Assembly (NCBI RefSeq): GCF_025127995.1
Contig: NZ_JAHLYP010000009.1
Location: forward strand, 1-54,661
Direction: 5' to 3'
Source of the DNA: Synechococcus sp. CS-1332
GTDB taxonomy: Bacteria; Cyanobacteriota; Cyanobacteriia; PCC-6307; Cyanobiaceae
DNA: 54,661 nt
The notes beneath the pieces were generated by a model. It saw only the letters and a list, made by a program, of their open reading frames with translations. It ran no database searches and was not told where the DNA came from. The stretch's first letter is position 1. Each line of letters begins with the position of its first letter. Positions 25,597-32,889 of this stretch are shown here, in pieces. Both the position numbers and the translations under genes were made by a program.

Positions 25597-25694
25597 GCCA
25601 AGGCAACATGGTTATTGTTCTTCTCGCTGGTGGCGACAAGGGCTCTCAAGCGAAAGACATCCAGCATGCCAAAGATCTTGCCCGTAACCTATAA
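25404..25694 (+). CDS. RelE/ParE-family toxin (HigB2-like)
   Basis: A 96-residue toxin of the addiction-module killer type (Gp49-like/HigB2 branch of RelE): TPAYAAWFSGLRDRAAKARI, GDVRPVGEGVSELRIRYGPG, YRIYFISQGNMVIVLLAGGD and KGSQAKDIQHAKDLA. Such toxins cut mRNA on the ribosome. The TTG start is used because it yields the full domain; the promoter places the transcript start on or near it. The antitoxin follows 9 bases later. The order is toxin first, as in HigBA. Confidence 0.85.
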   Translation: MLEIRETPAYAAWFSGLRDRAAKARIDIRIRRLSLGNPGDVRPVGEGVSELRIRYGPGYRIYFISQGNMVIVLLAGGDKGSQAKDIQHAKDLARNL

Positions 25695-25703
25695 GGAGAG
25701 CCA

Positions 25704-26012
25704 ATGACCAAAACCGAAACAACTGTCTGGGACCCAGCCAATCATTTCACAAACAGTGAAGACATGGCAGCCTATCTTGAAGCCGCTCTGGAGGATGGAG
25801 ATCCAAGGCTGGTGGCTGCTGCCTTGGGGGATATTGCTCGTGCCAAGGGCATGTCGCAGATAGCACGTGAAGCTGGACTGGGTCGGGAAAGTCTCTATAA
25901 GGCTCTCTCATCAAGCGGTAATCCTGAACTGGCAACCGTCTTGAAGGTTATCTCTGCACTCGGACTTCAACTACATGCCAGTCCTGCTCTTGAGGCGGAG
26001 ACGGCTGTCTAA
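25704..26012 (+). CDS. HigA-like HTH antitoxin
   Basis: A 102-residue antitoxin of the addiction-module antidote family. The N-terminal part (DPANHFTNSEDMAAYLEAAL) should contact the toxin. The XRE-type helix-turn-helix is GMSQIAREAGLGRESLYKAL. A strong ribosome site (AAGGAGAG) precedes the ATG. Its TAA stop lies inside the left core of the next attC, GTCTAAC, as is normal for a cassette gene. It would repress the operon through the palindrome at 25379. Confidence 0.87.
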   Translation: MTKTETTVWDPANHFTNSEDMAAYLEAALEDGDPRLVAAALGDIARAKGMSQIAREAGLGRESLYKALSSSGNPELATVLKVISALGLQLHASPALEAETAV

Positions 26013-26095
26013 CAATGCCATGCACCTGGGCCGCCTCCAAATGACTCTTTTCGTCGCATTGAATCCTTGCGGCCATGTGATGGCGAGCGTTAGGC
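26007..26095 (+). other. attC site 2
   Basis: An 89-base attC. The cores GTCTAAC (26007) and GTTAGGC (26089) fit RYYYAAC and GTTRRRY. The inner arms pair as GCCAT-g-CAC..TGG-g-CCGC with GCGG-CCATGTGATGGC, leaving extra bases on one strand. It closes the toxin-antitoxin cassette. Confidence 0.88.
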
Positions 26096-26110
26096 TGACC
26101 AAGAAATGAA

Positions 26111-27028
26111 ATGAGTGCAGAAGGAACAATCGCAGCCGTCGTGGTTTTACCGGCCCCGTGGCCACCCCCTCGGGCCCTGACTCTGTTCGCCAAAGACGAA
26201 GGAGGAACCACAGTAACCGTGTTCGCGGATAGTGATGCGCGTTTGATTGCATCTGTACGTTATGGCGGTGATCTAAGAAGATGCTGCTATGGACCGCTTG
26301 ATCTTCCGGACTCTGCCAGGGTCATCCTCATGATGACATGGACCCCTGATTGCATCTCCCTTTTTCTCAATGGGAATGAACTCTCCGATCGTGCAAGTTC
26401 CGCCAGTGAACTCGGCGTCAGTACCTCGGTCTCAGGGGTGTACGCCTCCGGCCTCATCTTTCCGAATCTCCAACTCCGTGCCTGCTTGTCTGAGGAAGAG
26501 CACCTCTTCCTTTGCACGGTCATAGATCTTGATCAGAAGGTCACAGCTGGTGACCGCTATAGCGTAATCCGTGCGTCGGGCCTGCTGCGCCAGCTCCTGC
26601 TGGACGAGACGCCGCTAGTGCACGCTGTCAATCGGCAATACCGCCTTGAACTCTCCTTCCAGACCGTAGATTTCTCACAGCCACTCCCGGTTGAAGCTCA
26701 AGCACACTGGCAAGCCCTCGATCCCGAACCATTCCCAGGTGCCCGTACCCAGAGTTGCAGCCTCAAGCAGTTTCTCAGCGCTCCATGCTTGGCATGGAAT
26801 GGCCGCAACGCCCGCGTGAGTGATCTCATCCGGGCTTGCGCAAACGCGAAGGGCGGCATCCACTTTGGCCGCACCAAAATTGCAGATGAGCAGATGATGC
26901 TCGACTGGGATCAGGCCATTAACCTTCTCGGAGAGGAGCCGAGCATCATGGCAATTGCAGCGGTGTGTCGTGTGACTCTCCGCGGTCTCAGTGGTCTGGT
27001 GAGCGCCACTCAAAGAGGGGCTGCCTAA
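26111..27028 (+). CDS. Unknown cassette protein with possible LamG-like N-domain
   Basis: I do not recognise this 305-residue protein. The N-terminal 130 residues alternate beta strands (TVTVFADSDARLIASVRYGG, ARVILMMTWTPDCISLFLNG) in the style of a concanavalin/LamG-like sandwich. The C-terminal part has VSDLIRACANAKGGIHFGRT and a helical end; the GGIHFG stretch may be a conserved site. There is no signal peptide or membrane helix. It is the sole gene between attC 2 and attC 3, and its TAA stop lies in the attC core, so it is a complete one-gene cassette. Its codon use is more AT-rich than the chromosome. Confidence 0.7.
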   Translation: MSAEGTIAAVVVLPAPWPPPRALTLFAKDEGGTTVTVFADSDARLIASVRYGGDLRRCCYGPLDLPDSARVILMMTWTPDCISLFLNGNELSDRASSASELGVSTSVSGVYASGLIFPNLQLRACLSEEEHLFLCTVIDLDQKVTAGDRYSVIRASGLLRQLLLDETPLVHAVNRQYRLELSFQTVDFSQPLPVEAQAHWQALDPEPFPGARTQSCSLKQFLSAPCLAWNGRNARVSDLIRACANAKGGIHFGRTKIADEQMMLDWDQAINLLGEEPSIMAIAAVCRVTLRGLSGLVSATQRGAA

Positions 27029-27114
27029 CTAGCCCCTCGAGTGGACAGGCCACCATCAACTATCCGCTGCGCCATCCCAGACTCCTTGCCTGCCACTCAG
27101 GGGCAGCGTTAGAT
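27023..27114 (+). other. attC site 3
   Basis: A 92-base attC with cores GCCTAAC (27023) and GTTAGAT (27108). The arm CCCCT..AGTGG-a-CAGGC pairs with GCCTGCCACTCAGGGG. It is nearly identical to attC 5 at 28187 across both arms, differing mainly in the loop, which marks them as the resident attC type of this integron. Confidence 0.9.
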
Positions 27115-27145
27115 GTTTTCTGATTCCAATTATAAAGGAGCAAAA

Positions 27146-27388
27146 ATGAAAAAAGTACTTCCATATATCCCGGCCATTCTTGGATTTTCCGCCGCATGGG
27201 CATTCGGCTTATCGTCATCGATAATGATTCTTGTAGGTGGTTTGGTTGGGCTTTTATGTGGTCTTCTGCCATATTTCATTTCAAGAGGCAACCGTACTGA
27301 ATTTGCAAAGACGTCCTTGTGGGTGTGCGGTGTCGCAGGCATGATCGGCGGTGCGCTGTTGTGTTGGCGGTCCCTACCGCTGTGGTAA
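27146..27388 (+). CDS. Small membrane protein, cassette gene with probable frameshift
   Basis: An 80-residue protein with two to three membrane helices (VLPYIPAILGFSAAWAFGL, SIMILVGGLVGLLCGLLPYF, GVAGMIGGALLCW). The ATG at 27146 has a clear AAAGGAG ribosome site. The stop TAA at 27386 overlaps an ATG (TAATG) in another frame, which stays open to 27447 and ends in a TAA inside the left core of attC 4. That is where a cassette gene should end, so I suspect a one-base shift that shortened the protein by about 20 residues. The function is unknown. Confidence 0.6.
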   Translation: MKKVLPYIPAILGFSAAWAFGLSSSIMILVGGLVGLLCGLLPYFISRGNRTEFAKTSLWVCGVAGMIGGALLCWRSLPLW

Positions 27389-27441
27389 TGGCTATTGTTG
27401 GGTATTTCAAATCAAAGTCTGCGCCTCTTGATGCAACCGAC

Positions 27442-27476
27442 ATCTAACCAGCCGCCCCTGAGCTAGCACGTTAGGC
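27442..27476 (+). other. attC site 4, truncated
   Basis: The cores ATCTAAC (27442) and GTTAGGC (27470) fit the consensus, but only 35 bases separate their outer ends and the inner arms are missing on the right side. An attC needs roughly 55 bases or more to fold, so this one has probably lost its middle and may no longer recombine. Confidence 0.6.
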
Positions 27477-27478
27477 GT

Positions 27479-28192
27479 ATGCACATTTTGACTTGGAACT
27501 GCAACGGTGCCTTGCGCAACAAGCTTGATGCGTTAGCAACCTTACAGTTTGATATCGCAATCATACAAGAGTGCGAAGATCCCGATCTCTCCAATAGTCT
27601 TTCGTATAAGACATGGGCGAAGAACCATCTGTGGACTGGAAAGAATAAGAACAAGGGTATTGGAGTGTTCGCCTCACCTGCAGTAAAGCTTGCTCCTGTT
27701 GATCTTGAATTAGGTCAACTCGAATCGTTTCTTCCGTGCCGGATTAAGGATAGCTTCTTACTTCTGGCTACCTGGACTCGGCAAGCAAACTCACCTACTT
27801 TTCAATACATTGGACAGCTCTGGAAGTTCATTCAAGCTCACCGCGCCGTGCTTTCAACTCAGCCAACAGTGATCGCTGGAGATCTGAACAGCAATGTTCG
27901 CTGGGATAAATGGGATCGATGGTGGAACCACTCTGACGTAGTCAGAGAGCTCTCGGCAATGGGACTGGAGAGCGTCTATCACCGTAGCCGCGGAATTCAG
28001 CAGGGTTCAGAACCGGAGCCACCATTCTATTTGCAGCGGAATCCGGCCAAGGAGTATCACATCGATTACGCCTTCGCGCCTGTTGCTTGGCTAGATGAAT
28101 GTTCAGCTTGGGTCGGTGATTCTGACAAGTGGTTGCAATGGAGCGATCACATGCCTCTCGTAGTACGGGTGGATCCTCCTGATGACGCCTAA
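27479..28192 (+). CDS. Endonuclease/exonuclease/phosphatase (EEP) superfamily cassette protein
   Basis: A 237-residue EEP-fold enzyme. The family's metal and catalytic motifs appear in order: LTWNCNGALRNK, IAIIQECE, TVIAGDLNSNVRWD, YHIDYAF and WSDHMPLVV. These correspond to the Asn, Glu, Asp-Asn, Asp and Asp-His residues of DNase I-like enzymes. It could cut DNA, RNA or phosphoesters; the target is unknown. It starts three bases after the attC 4 core and ends within the attC 5 core, so it is a one-gene cassette. Its GC content is low for the window. Confidence 0.82.
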   Translation: MHILTWNCNGALRNKLDALATLQFDIAIIQECEDPDLSNSLSYKTWAKNHLWTGKNKNKGIGVFASPAVKLAPVDLELGQLESFLPCRIKDSFLLLATWTRQANSPTFQYIGQLWKFIQAHRAVLSTQPTVIAGDLNSNVRWDKWDRWWNHSDVVRELSAMGLESVYHRSRGIQQGSEPEPPFYLQRNPAKEYHIDYAFAPVAWLDECSAWVGDSDKWLQWSDHMPLVVRVDPPDDA

Positions 28193-28278
28193 CAGGCCCC
28201 TCGAGTGGACAGGCCACCACCAACTCTCTGCATCGCCGCCCCATAATCCTTGCCTGCCACTCAGGGACAGCGTTGGGC
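28187..28278 (+). other. attC site 5
   Basis: A 92-base attC with cores GCCTAAC (28187) and GTTGGGC (28272), near-identical to attC 3 in both arms. It is the last well-formed attC in the window; beyond it only degenerate sites were found. Confidence 0.9.
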
Positions 28279-28329
28279 GGATCGGCAGCGAACAATGACG
28301 ACCTGAACAGCAGGAATACAAAGACTCCC

Positions 28330-28750
28330 GCAGAAGAGGGGACGGCAACAACAAATCAAATAGAGCAGATACGTCCTTGTCCTCCGAGGTCACTTCTGCT
28401 CCTTTTGACATGTAAACTCTCTCAAGGAGGTACTCTGAAAACTCATCTTTATGCTTATGACGAGTCCCGGGATCCAGTAGGAGCCCTACGGATTCAGTGA
28501 ACAGATCCGCAATCTGCAACACATCAAACTGGTGGGAGGGCTTGTATTCAAATTCACCAAGAGCAAGGTTTCAGCCAATGCAAGGCTGCCCATAGTGAGC
28601 AATAGATTTTGGGTGTCTCTACCAGCCCCCTCGTCCCACCCATCACCATGTAGTGATAAGACCTCGTCAAGCCCATTGCTGAAGTCTGACATGCCTTCCT
28701 TGTGAAGCTTGAATGCTTTATTTGCTCTAGAGGGGATAGGGGAAACGCCA
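28330..28750 (-). pseudogene. Frameshifted unknown gene on the opposite strand
   Basis: On the minus strand one frame encodes AFKLHKEGMSDFSNGLDEVL and continues to TMGSLALAETLL, then about base 28560 the protein-like reading moves to a second frame: GEFEYKPSHQFDVLQIADLF, then KHKDEFSEYLLERVYMSKGA. The second frame continues to about SALFDLLLPSP. I do not recognise the family. The protein-like composition on both sides of the shift suggests a gene broken by one indel. It lies just after the last good attC and is inverted relative to the cassettes. Confidence 0.45.
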
Positions 28751-28853
28751 CATTTGGTGCTTCTCGGTTTATACCTTCCTGGCGGTCACCGCTCACGCAG
28801 TACTTGCCCAAGCTCTCTGGAGGGGAATAGAATGCTGCAGAGCTTCACCTCCA

Positions 28854-29468
28854 ATGCGTATCGCGATTTCTGGATCACACTCTCTTGGCAAATCCACGGT
28901 GGTCAACGATTGGGTCGCCGCCCAGCCTGGTTTTCTCAGGGAAGAAGAGCCCTACCGCGCCCTTGGCATCTTCGGACCTTATGAGATTAAGTTCCGCGAA
29001 GCCTCAACCAGGCTTCAGAACGGGATTCAGATGTATTACAACATCTCTCGAATCCATCGTTACTCGAGCATGTCTGATGATGTGATCTTCGATCGAGCTC
29101 CGGTCGATTATCTTGCCTATTCGCAATACACCGCCAATCAGGCCACCACCGACATCGACGATGCCTTCGTGGCCTCGATGGTGCCCGCCGTGAGGGAGTC
29201 GCTGGATCATCTCGATATTCTGGCTTTCGTACCGTTATCTGAGGCCTGGCCAGTGGCCATGGAGGACGATGGTATCCGCCCCGTGGATCATGCCTACCGT
29301 GACGAAGTGGACGCGATCTTCAAGGAGATCTATCGCGAGGGTCGCTTCGATGTCATGCCGAGAGAGCAGGCGCCACGGCTGATCGAATTGGTCGGGCCAG
29401 CCGAGCAAAGGCTGGAGCAGTTGAAGAGCGCCATCTTTGACTTCCAGCAGCAACGCGAGCCTGGCTGA
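28854..29468 (+). CDS. AAA_28-like P-loop kinase/NTPase
   Basis: A 204-residue P-loop protein. Walker A is ISGSHSLGKST at the N-terminus, followed by FLREEEPYRALG and DVIFDRAPVDYLAYSQY, which resemble AAA_28/NadR-type nucleoside kinases. LDILAFVPLSEAWP and the HAYRDEVDAIFKEIY helix complete the fold. It probably phosphorylates a small nucleoside-like substrate. It overlaps the start of the broken hydrolase gene. No attC is next to it, so its cassette origin is unproven. Confidence 0.7.
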   Translation: MRIAISGSHSLGKSTVVNDWVAAQPGFLREEEPYRALGIFGPYEIKFREASTRLQNGIQMYYNISRIHRYSSMSDDVIFDRAPVDYLAYSQYTANQATTDIDDAFVASMVPAVRESLDHLDILAFVPLSEAWPVAMEDDGIRPVDHAYRDEVDAIFKEIYREGRFDVMPREQAPRLIELVGPAEQRLEQLKSAIFDFQQQREPG

Positions 29469-30143
29469 TGGACCCGTCCCTGGACCATGCGATCCACAAC
29501 GGACCGGCGGCTGCCTTGTACCCAGCACTGGTGCCGGGAACTCTCTTGCGCGACCGCTGGGTGGCGGAGATCCGGTTGCTCTGGGGAGTCCAGGAGCACC
29601 CCAGCCTGGGGGCTTTCCCTGAGGTTCAACGCTCGGAAGCGGCTTTCCCCTCTCTGGAGGAGGGGGTCCAGGTGACGGCCACGGTCTTCACACCTCCTGA
29701 GCCAACACCTGATCTGCTCCTATCTGCACGGGGGCGGCTGGATCGCTCCGGCCTCAGGCCGGCATCTGGGCTGGGCCAAGCGCATCGCCGGTCTCTCGAG
29801 GCAAACCGTGGTGGCTATTCACTACCGCCTCGCGCCTGAGCATCGGTACCCCCGAGCGCTCGACGACGTGATCGGCATGCTCCGAGCCCTGCAGAAGACT
29901 AGTGTCGGCCAGATCACGGTGGGTGGTGACGACACCCTTCGCGATGATGGCCTTGACTTTGCCTAGCGGGCGCTGGCCCTCGGTGCCCCACTGCGGATCC
30001 GCCAAGGTGAGGCCAGGCCCCATGGCTTTCACATGCAACACCGGCTTGACCCTGCCGCAGCAGCAGAGGCTGAACGGGTGATCCTGGAGTTTCTCGAAGG
30101 TAGCCGCCTACCAGAAGCCTGGATCAGCCCTGTCCTGGCTTGA
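29468..30143 (+). pseudogene. Broken alpha/beta hydrolase (HSL/GDXG type)
   Basis: The first frame gives VQVTATVFTPPEPTPDLLL, then shifts. In another frame CSYLHGGGWIAPASGRHLGW and VAIHYRLAPEHRYPRAL carry the HGGGW oxyanion motif and YRLAPEHxYP of the hormone-sensitive-lipase family. After ITVGGDD the nucleophile GDSAG region and some 80 residues are missing. A third frame has the catalytic-His end PHGFHMQHRLDPAAA and stops at 30143. Two lesions at least, so it is inactive. Confidence 0.75.
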
Positions 30144-30368
30144 ACGGACGTGAGAGGAACTGGGCATGGCAGCTGACACGAGACACCCTCTATTTACAAG
30201 CAACGGATCTAAGTCACTGATTTTCTCTGCTGTCTATAAACCATGGGGAGCTATGTAGGGAATAGTGGTTGTCAACTTATTCTTCTTAGCTTTGGCAAAA
30301 TCTCTAACTCTGCCCCCTTCGGTGAATCATCTGGACGCTTCCGCCCTACATCCAGATTTATCGGACGG
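30144..30368. other. AT-rich spacer
   Basis: No gene or clear structure is visible. The stretch is distinctly AT-rich compared with its surroundings (TATTTACAAG, GGAATAGTGG, TTATTCTTCTTAGC) and may hold a promoter for the HD gene. Confidence 0.4.
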
Positions 30369-30428
30369 GTCTATCAATGCCGCATGACCGCACAGAGCTT
30401 TGGCCCGCCGCTGGCCTAGGCGTTAGCA
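30369..30428 (+). other. Degenerate attC-like site before the HD gene
   Basis: GTCTATCAATGCC (30369) differs by one base from the left end of attC 2, GTCTAACAATGCC. GCGTTAGCA (30421) resembles a right core. The 60-base spacing is right for a short attC, but arm pairing is weak. I read it as a decayed attC. Confidence 0.4.
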
Positions 30429-30481
30429 TCCTCTTTTCAAGACTTACAGCCGCAGTTGTATTGACCAACGAGACAAACTCG

Positions 30482-31042
30482 ATGTCAGACATCAAGATCA
30501 AGCTGGAACGCCCCTTTGTCGATGAGCTGTTTACTCGGTACGAAGCCGTGATTGGCAGCGACTTCCCAGGTTATCGAAACCATGTGTATCGCACGATCAC
30601 CTATGCCATGCATTTCCTTGGTGATGCAGAGGAACATGAGAAGCTGGTCGAGGCTGCGTTCGTTTACCATGACATCGGCCTCTGGACAGACCATGAGTTA
30701 GCCTATCTGGAGCCATCCGAGGCTGTGGCGATAGCCGACAACATGAAGTATGGACTGGGGCTGGATCCTGGCCTGTTGCGTGGAGCCATCCATTGGCACC
30801 ACAAGATGTTTCCCTATATCGGACCTCACGGAGACATCATTGAGGCCTGCCGCAAGGCCGATTGGATCGATGCTTCAAAAGGACTACTTCGCAAGGGCTT
30901 GAGCAATGTCCAAATTCAAAGAGTCGAAGCCGCGTTTCCAAACTCTGGTTTCCACGAGACGCTGCTGCGACTTGCTAAAGATTATGGGGGCTCAACACTT
31001 GCTGGGGTTCTTAAGGTGACTTTGGGCATCGTCAAATGGTAA
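30482..31042 (+). CDS. HD-domain phosphohydrolase
   Basis: A 186-residue HD protein. The metal ligands are visible in order: NHVYRTITYAMHFLG (His), FVYHDIGLWTD (HD), IHWHHKM and CRKADWIDASKG. The family hydrolyses phosphomonoesters or nucleotides; the substrate is unknown. The ATG at 30482 is preferred because the domain begins directly after it. It is flanked on both sides by degenerate attC-like sites, so it may be an old gene cassette. Confidence 0.78.
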   Translation: MSDIKIKLERPFVDELFTRYEAVIGSDFPGYRNHVYRTITYAMHFLGDAEEHEKLVEAAFVYHDIGLWTDHELAYLEPSEAVAIADNMKYGLGLDPGLLRGAIHWHHKMFPYIGPHGDIIEACRKADWIDASKGLLRKGLSNVQIQRVEAAFPNSGFHETLLRLAKDYGGSTLAGVLKVTLGIVKW

Positions 31043-31062
31043 TTATCTCCACGGCGCGGGCT

Positions 31063-31118
31063 GGTCATTGATTCAAGGCGATGCCGCTTCGCGGCACTAC
31101 TTACTACCAACGTTCGAT
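31063..31118 (+). other. Degenerate attC-like site after the HD gene
   Basis: A perfect small hairpin, TGCCGC-TTC-GCGGCA, sits at the centre, flanked by CAAGG..CTACTT and ending in GTTCGAT (31112), one base from a GTTRRRY core. The central hairpin is the kind seen in short attC sites of mobile integrons. The left core is not recognisable. Confidence 0.45.
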
Positions 31119-31193
31119 GGGCTCTGGGCCGGGCCTGCAGGCCGATTGGATGCTGACCGATTGAACCAGACTCCTTTTGAAACCGGTATCAAG

Positions 31194-31367
31194 ATGAGGG
31201 TGCTTATGGCTGGGGCCTCTGGCAAGCTCAGCAGGTGCTCGGCGTTTGCCAGGCCATCAGCACGATCGCTATCTGCCATTGATCGTCAGGATCCTCTGGC
31301 CGTCGATTGTTCACCAGGCCCGGTGCCGGGTTGGGCAAAAACTTCTCGAATCAGTTCAGGTTTCTGA
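31194..31367 (+). pseudogene. Possible fragment of an NAD(P)-binding epimerase-like gene
   Basis: The ATG at 31194 opens MRVLMAGASGKLSR, which looks like the start of an NAD(P)-binding epimerase (VxGASGxL motif). After some 15 codons the resemblance ends. Another frame further on gives plausible protein, HDRYLPLIVRILWPSIV, ending at a TGA near 31424. I see nothing else in 31119-31473. Confidence 0.3.
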
Positions 31368-31473
31368 TGCCGCGGTGGTCCGCGACCATCTGATTGTTCT
31401 GACCACAGCGGCTGCTGGCCTGTGAGGTCCTAGCGTCACAAGGCCTCTGGCTGCCCAGCGTCTCACGAACCCC

Positions 31474-32046
31474 ATGAAGACGCAGTACTACACCGCGGCC
31501 AGTCTTGACGGTTTCGTTGCCACCGAGGACGACTCCCTGGAGTGGCTGTTTCCGCTCGGCGATGTCAAGGAAGCTGGCTATCCGGCCTTCATTGCCCAGG
31601 TCGGTGCGATTGCCATGGGAGCCTCGACCTATGAGTGGATGCTGCGCCACTCCGAGAAGGTCCTTGAGGATTCAGGTTCAGCTTGGCCCTTCACCCAACC
31701 GACCTGGGTGTTCACCCATCGCGACTTGCCACCCATCGCAGGTGCTGATGTCCGTTTCGTGCAGGGCAGCGTCAAGGCGGCCCACGCCCGGATGATGGAA
31801 GTGGCGGGCGGGAAGAACATCTGGATTGCTGGTGGTGGTGAACTGGCCGCCCAGTTTCATGATGCCGGTTTGCTGGATGAAGCCATCATCCAGATCGGTT
31901 CGGTCACCCTTGGCCAGGGCAAGCCGCTCTTCCCACGCCGGGTGACCAACCCACCGTGGCGGTTGCTGTCGGTGCGCCAGATCGGCTCGGGTCTGGCCGA
32001 GCTGCATTACGCGCTGCCCCGAGCCCCCCTCGGCCAGGAAAGATGA
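31474..32046 (+). CDS. Dihydrofolate-reductase-like (RibD C-terminal domain) protein
   Basis: A 190-residue protein of the RibD C-terminal/DHFR-like family: TAASLDGFVATEDDSLEWLF, MGASTYEWML, WVFTHRDLPP, IWIAGGGELAAQFHDAGLLD and GQGKPLFPRR. The GGGELA stretch binds NADPH. It reduces an unknown substrate. It is the only intact member of a set of three; the others, at 8835 and 10904, are broken. Those two are more like each other than like this one. Confidence 0.82.
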   Translation: MKTQYYTAASLDGFVATEDDSLEWLFPLGDVKEAGYPAFIAQVGAIAMGASTYEWMLRHSEKVLEDSGSAWPFTQPTWVFTHRDLPPIAGADVRFVQGSVKAAHARMMEVAGGKNIWIAGGGELAAQFHDAGLLDEAIIQIGSVTLGQGKPLFPRRVTNPPWRLLSVRQIGSGLAELHYALPRAPLGQER

Positions 32047-32284
32047 CGCCTCTCCATTCGGACCACCAGGGGGCTTGATGGAGCAGTTCGTTGCGTCGTT
32101 CCAGCGAGGCCGTCTGGCCGCAGGCTTCTGCGAAGCAGTGGGCTGATGTCAGGAGGCGGATGAGTCCGCCACCCCGGCAGAGCGTGGCCCGGAAGGCGTG
32201 CGGTCGGGCTGGTGCCTCAGGTTTGATCGCTGGTTGCACCACCTGGGGTGGGTGCCGTCGCCTCCTGCACCACTGGCGCTTCGT

Positions 32285-32627
32285 TCAGTGAGCTGTCGAA
32301 TGGCCCTTGTAGGGATCCGGATCCCAGAACACGACGATCGAATGGTTGGCCAGTCGGTAGATCTGGCCACGTTGGCTTCCTGGATCTCTCGGCGTGCCGG
32401 CGTGCCTTGCTGATCGAGGTAGGCGTTGGGGGTGCTCCCGTTGGGCTTGAGCTCGATGCGGGTGCCATTTTTGAGCTGAATGCTCAATAAACCCTGGCGC
32501 TGCGAAAAGCTGCACAGGCCCGATGACGTGGCCTTGTCAGCCACCTTGGGAAACACGTCACACCGTTGGCCAGGCAGACCCTGATGGCAGCCAGATCCGT
32601 CAACGCCCTTCTGGAAAGCGTTCTTCT
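32285..32627 (-). pseudogene. Frameshifted unknown secreted-type protein
   Basis: On the minus strand CDVFPKVADKATSSGLCSFS and LLSIQLKNGTRIELKPNGST read in one frame. The end, GQIYRLANHSIVVFWDPDPY plus KGHSTAH and stop, reads in another. The two parts look like one protein interrupted by an indel near 32400. I recognise no function. There is no start codon after the in-frame TGA upstream, so the 5' end may also be lost. Confidence 0.45.
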
Positions 32628-32661
32628 GGCGTCAGAAGAGTTCTAGGCCCTCATTGAGGCC

Positions 32662-32889
32662 GTGCGTCTGTCCGTGCAGCAGAGCTGCAGATCCATCACG
32701 GAAGAGGAAAAGTATGATTGCATCCTCTTATGGTCAGACGGCATCCCGTTTGACGGCGTGTTTGTGTACAAACAACATGTCTCCGTTGAATTCAGTTGCG
32801 GAGCTTCCATCATTGATCCGTTTGATCGGCTTGAAGGGGAAGACTTGTCAAGTCGATCAACAGGAGTGAACCCTTGGATCACGTTCTGA
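32662..32889 (+). pseudogene. Truncated DUF1801-like protein
   Basis: The reading EKYDCILLWSDGIPFDGVFV followed by KQHVSVEFSCGASIIDPFD resembles the middle of DUF1801 (YdhG-like) domains, where a Lys-His-Val strand and an FxxGA turn are typical. The expected C-terminal part (RHLKL and the last helix) is absent: after LEGE the sequence drifts and stops at 32889. Probably a remnant. Confidence 0.4.

Noticed and set aside
31119-31473. Possible transposase remains
   Set aside because: No DDE or HTH motif and no terminal inverted repeats could be seen; only short protein-like fragments.
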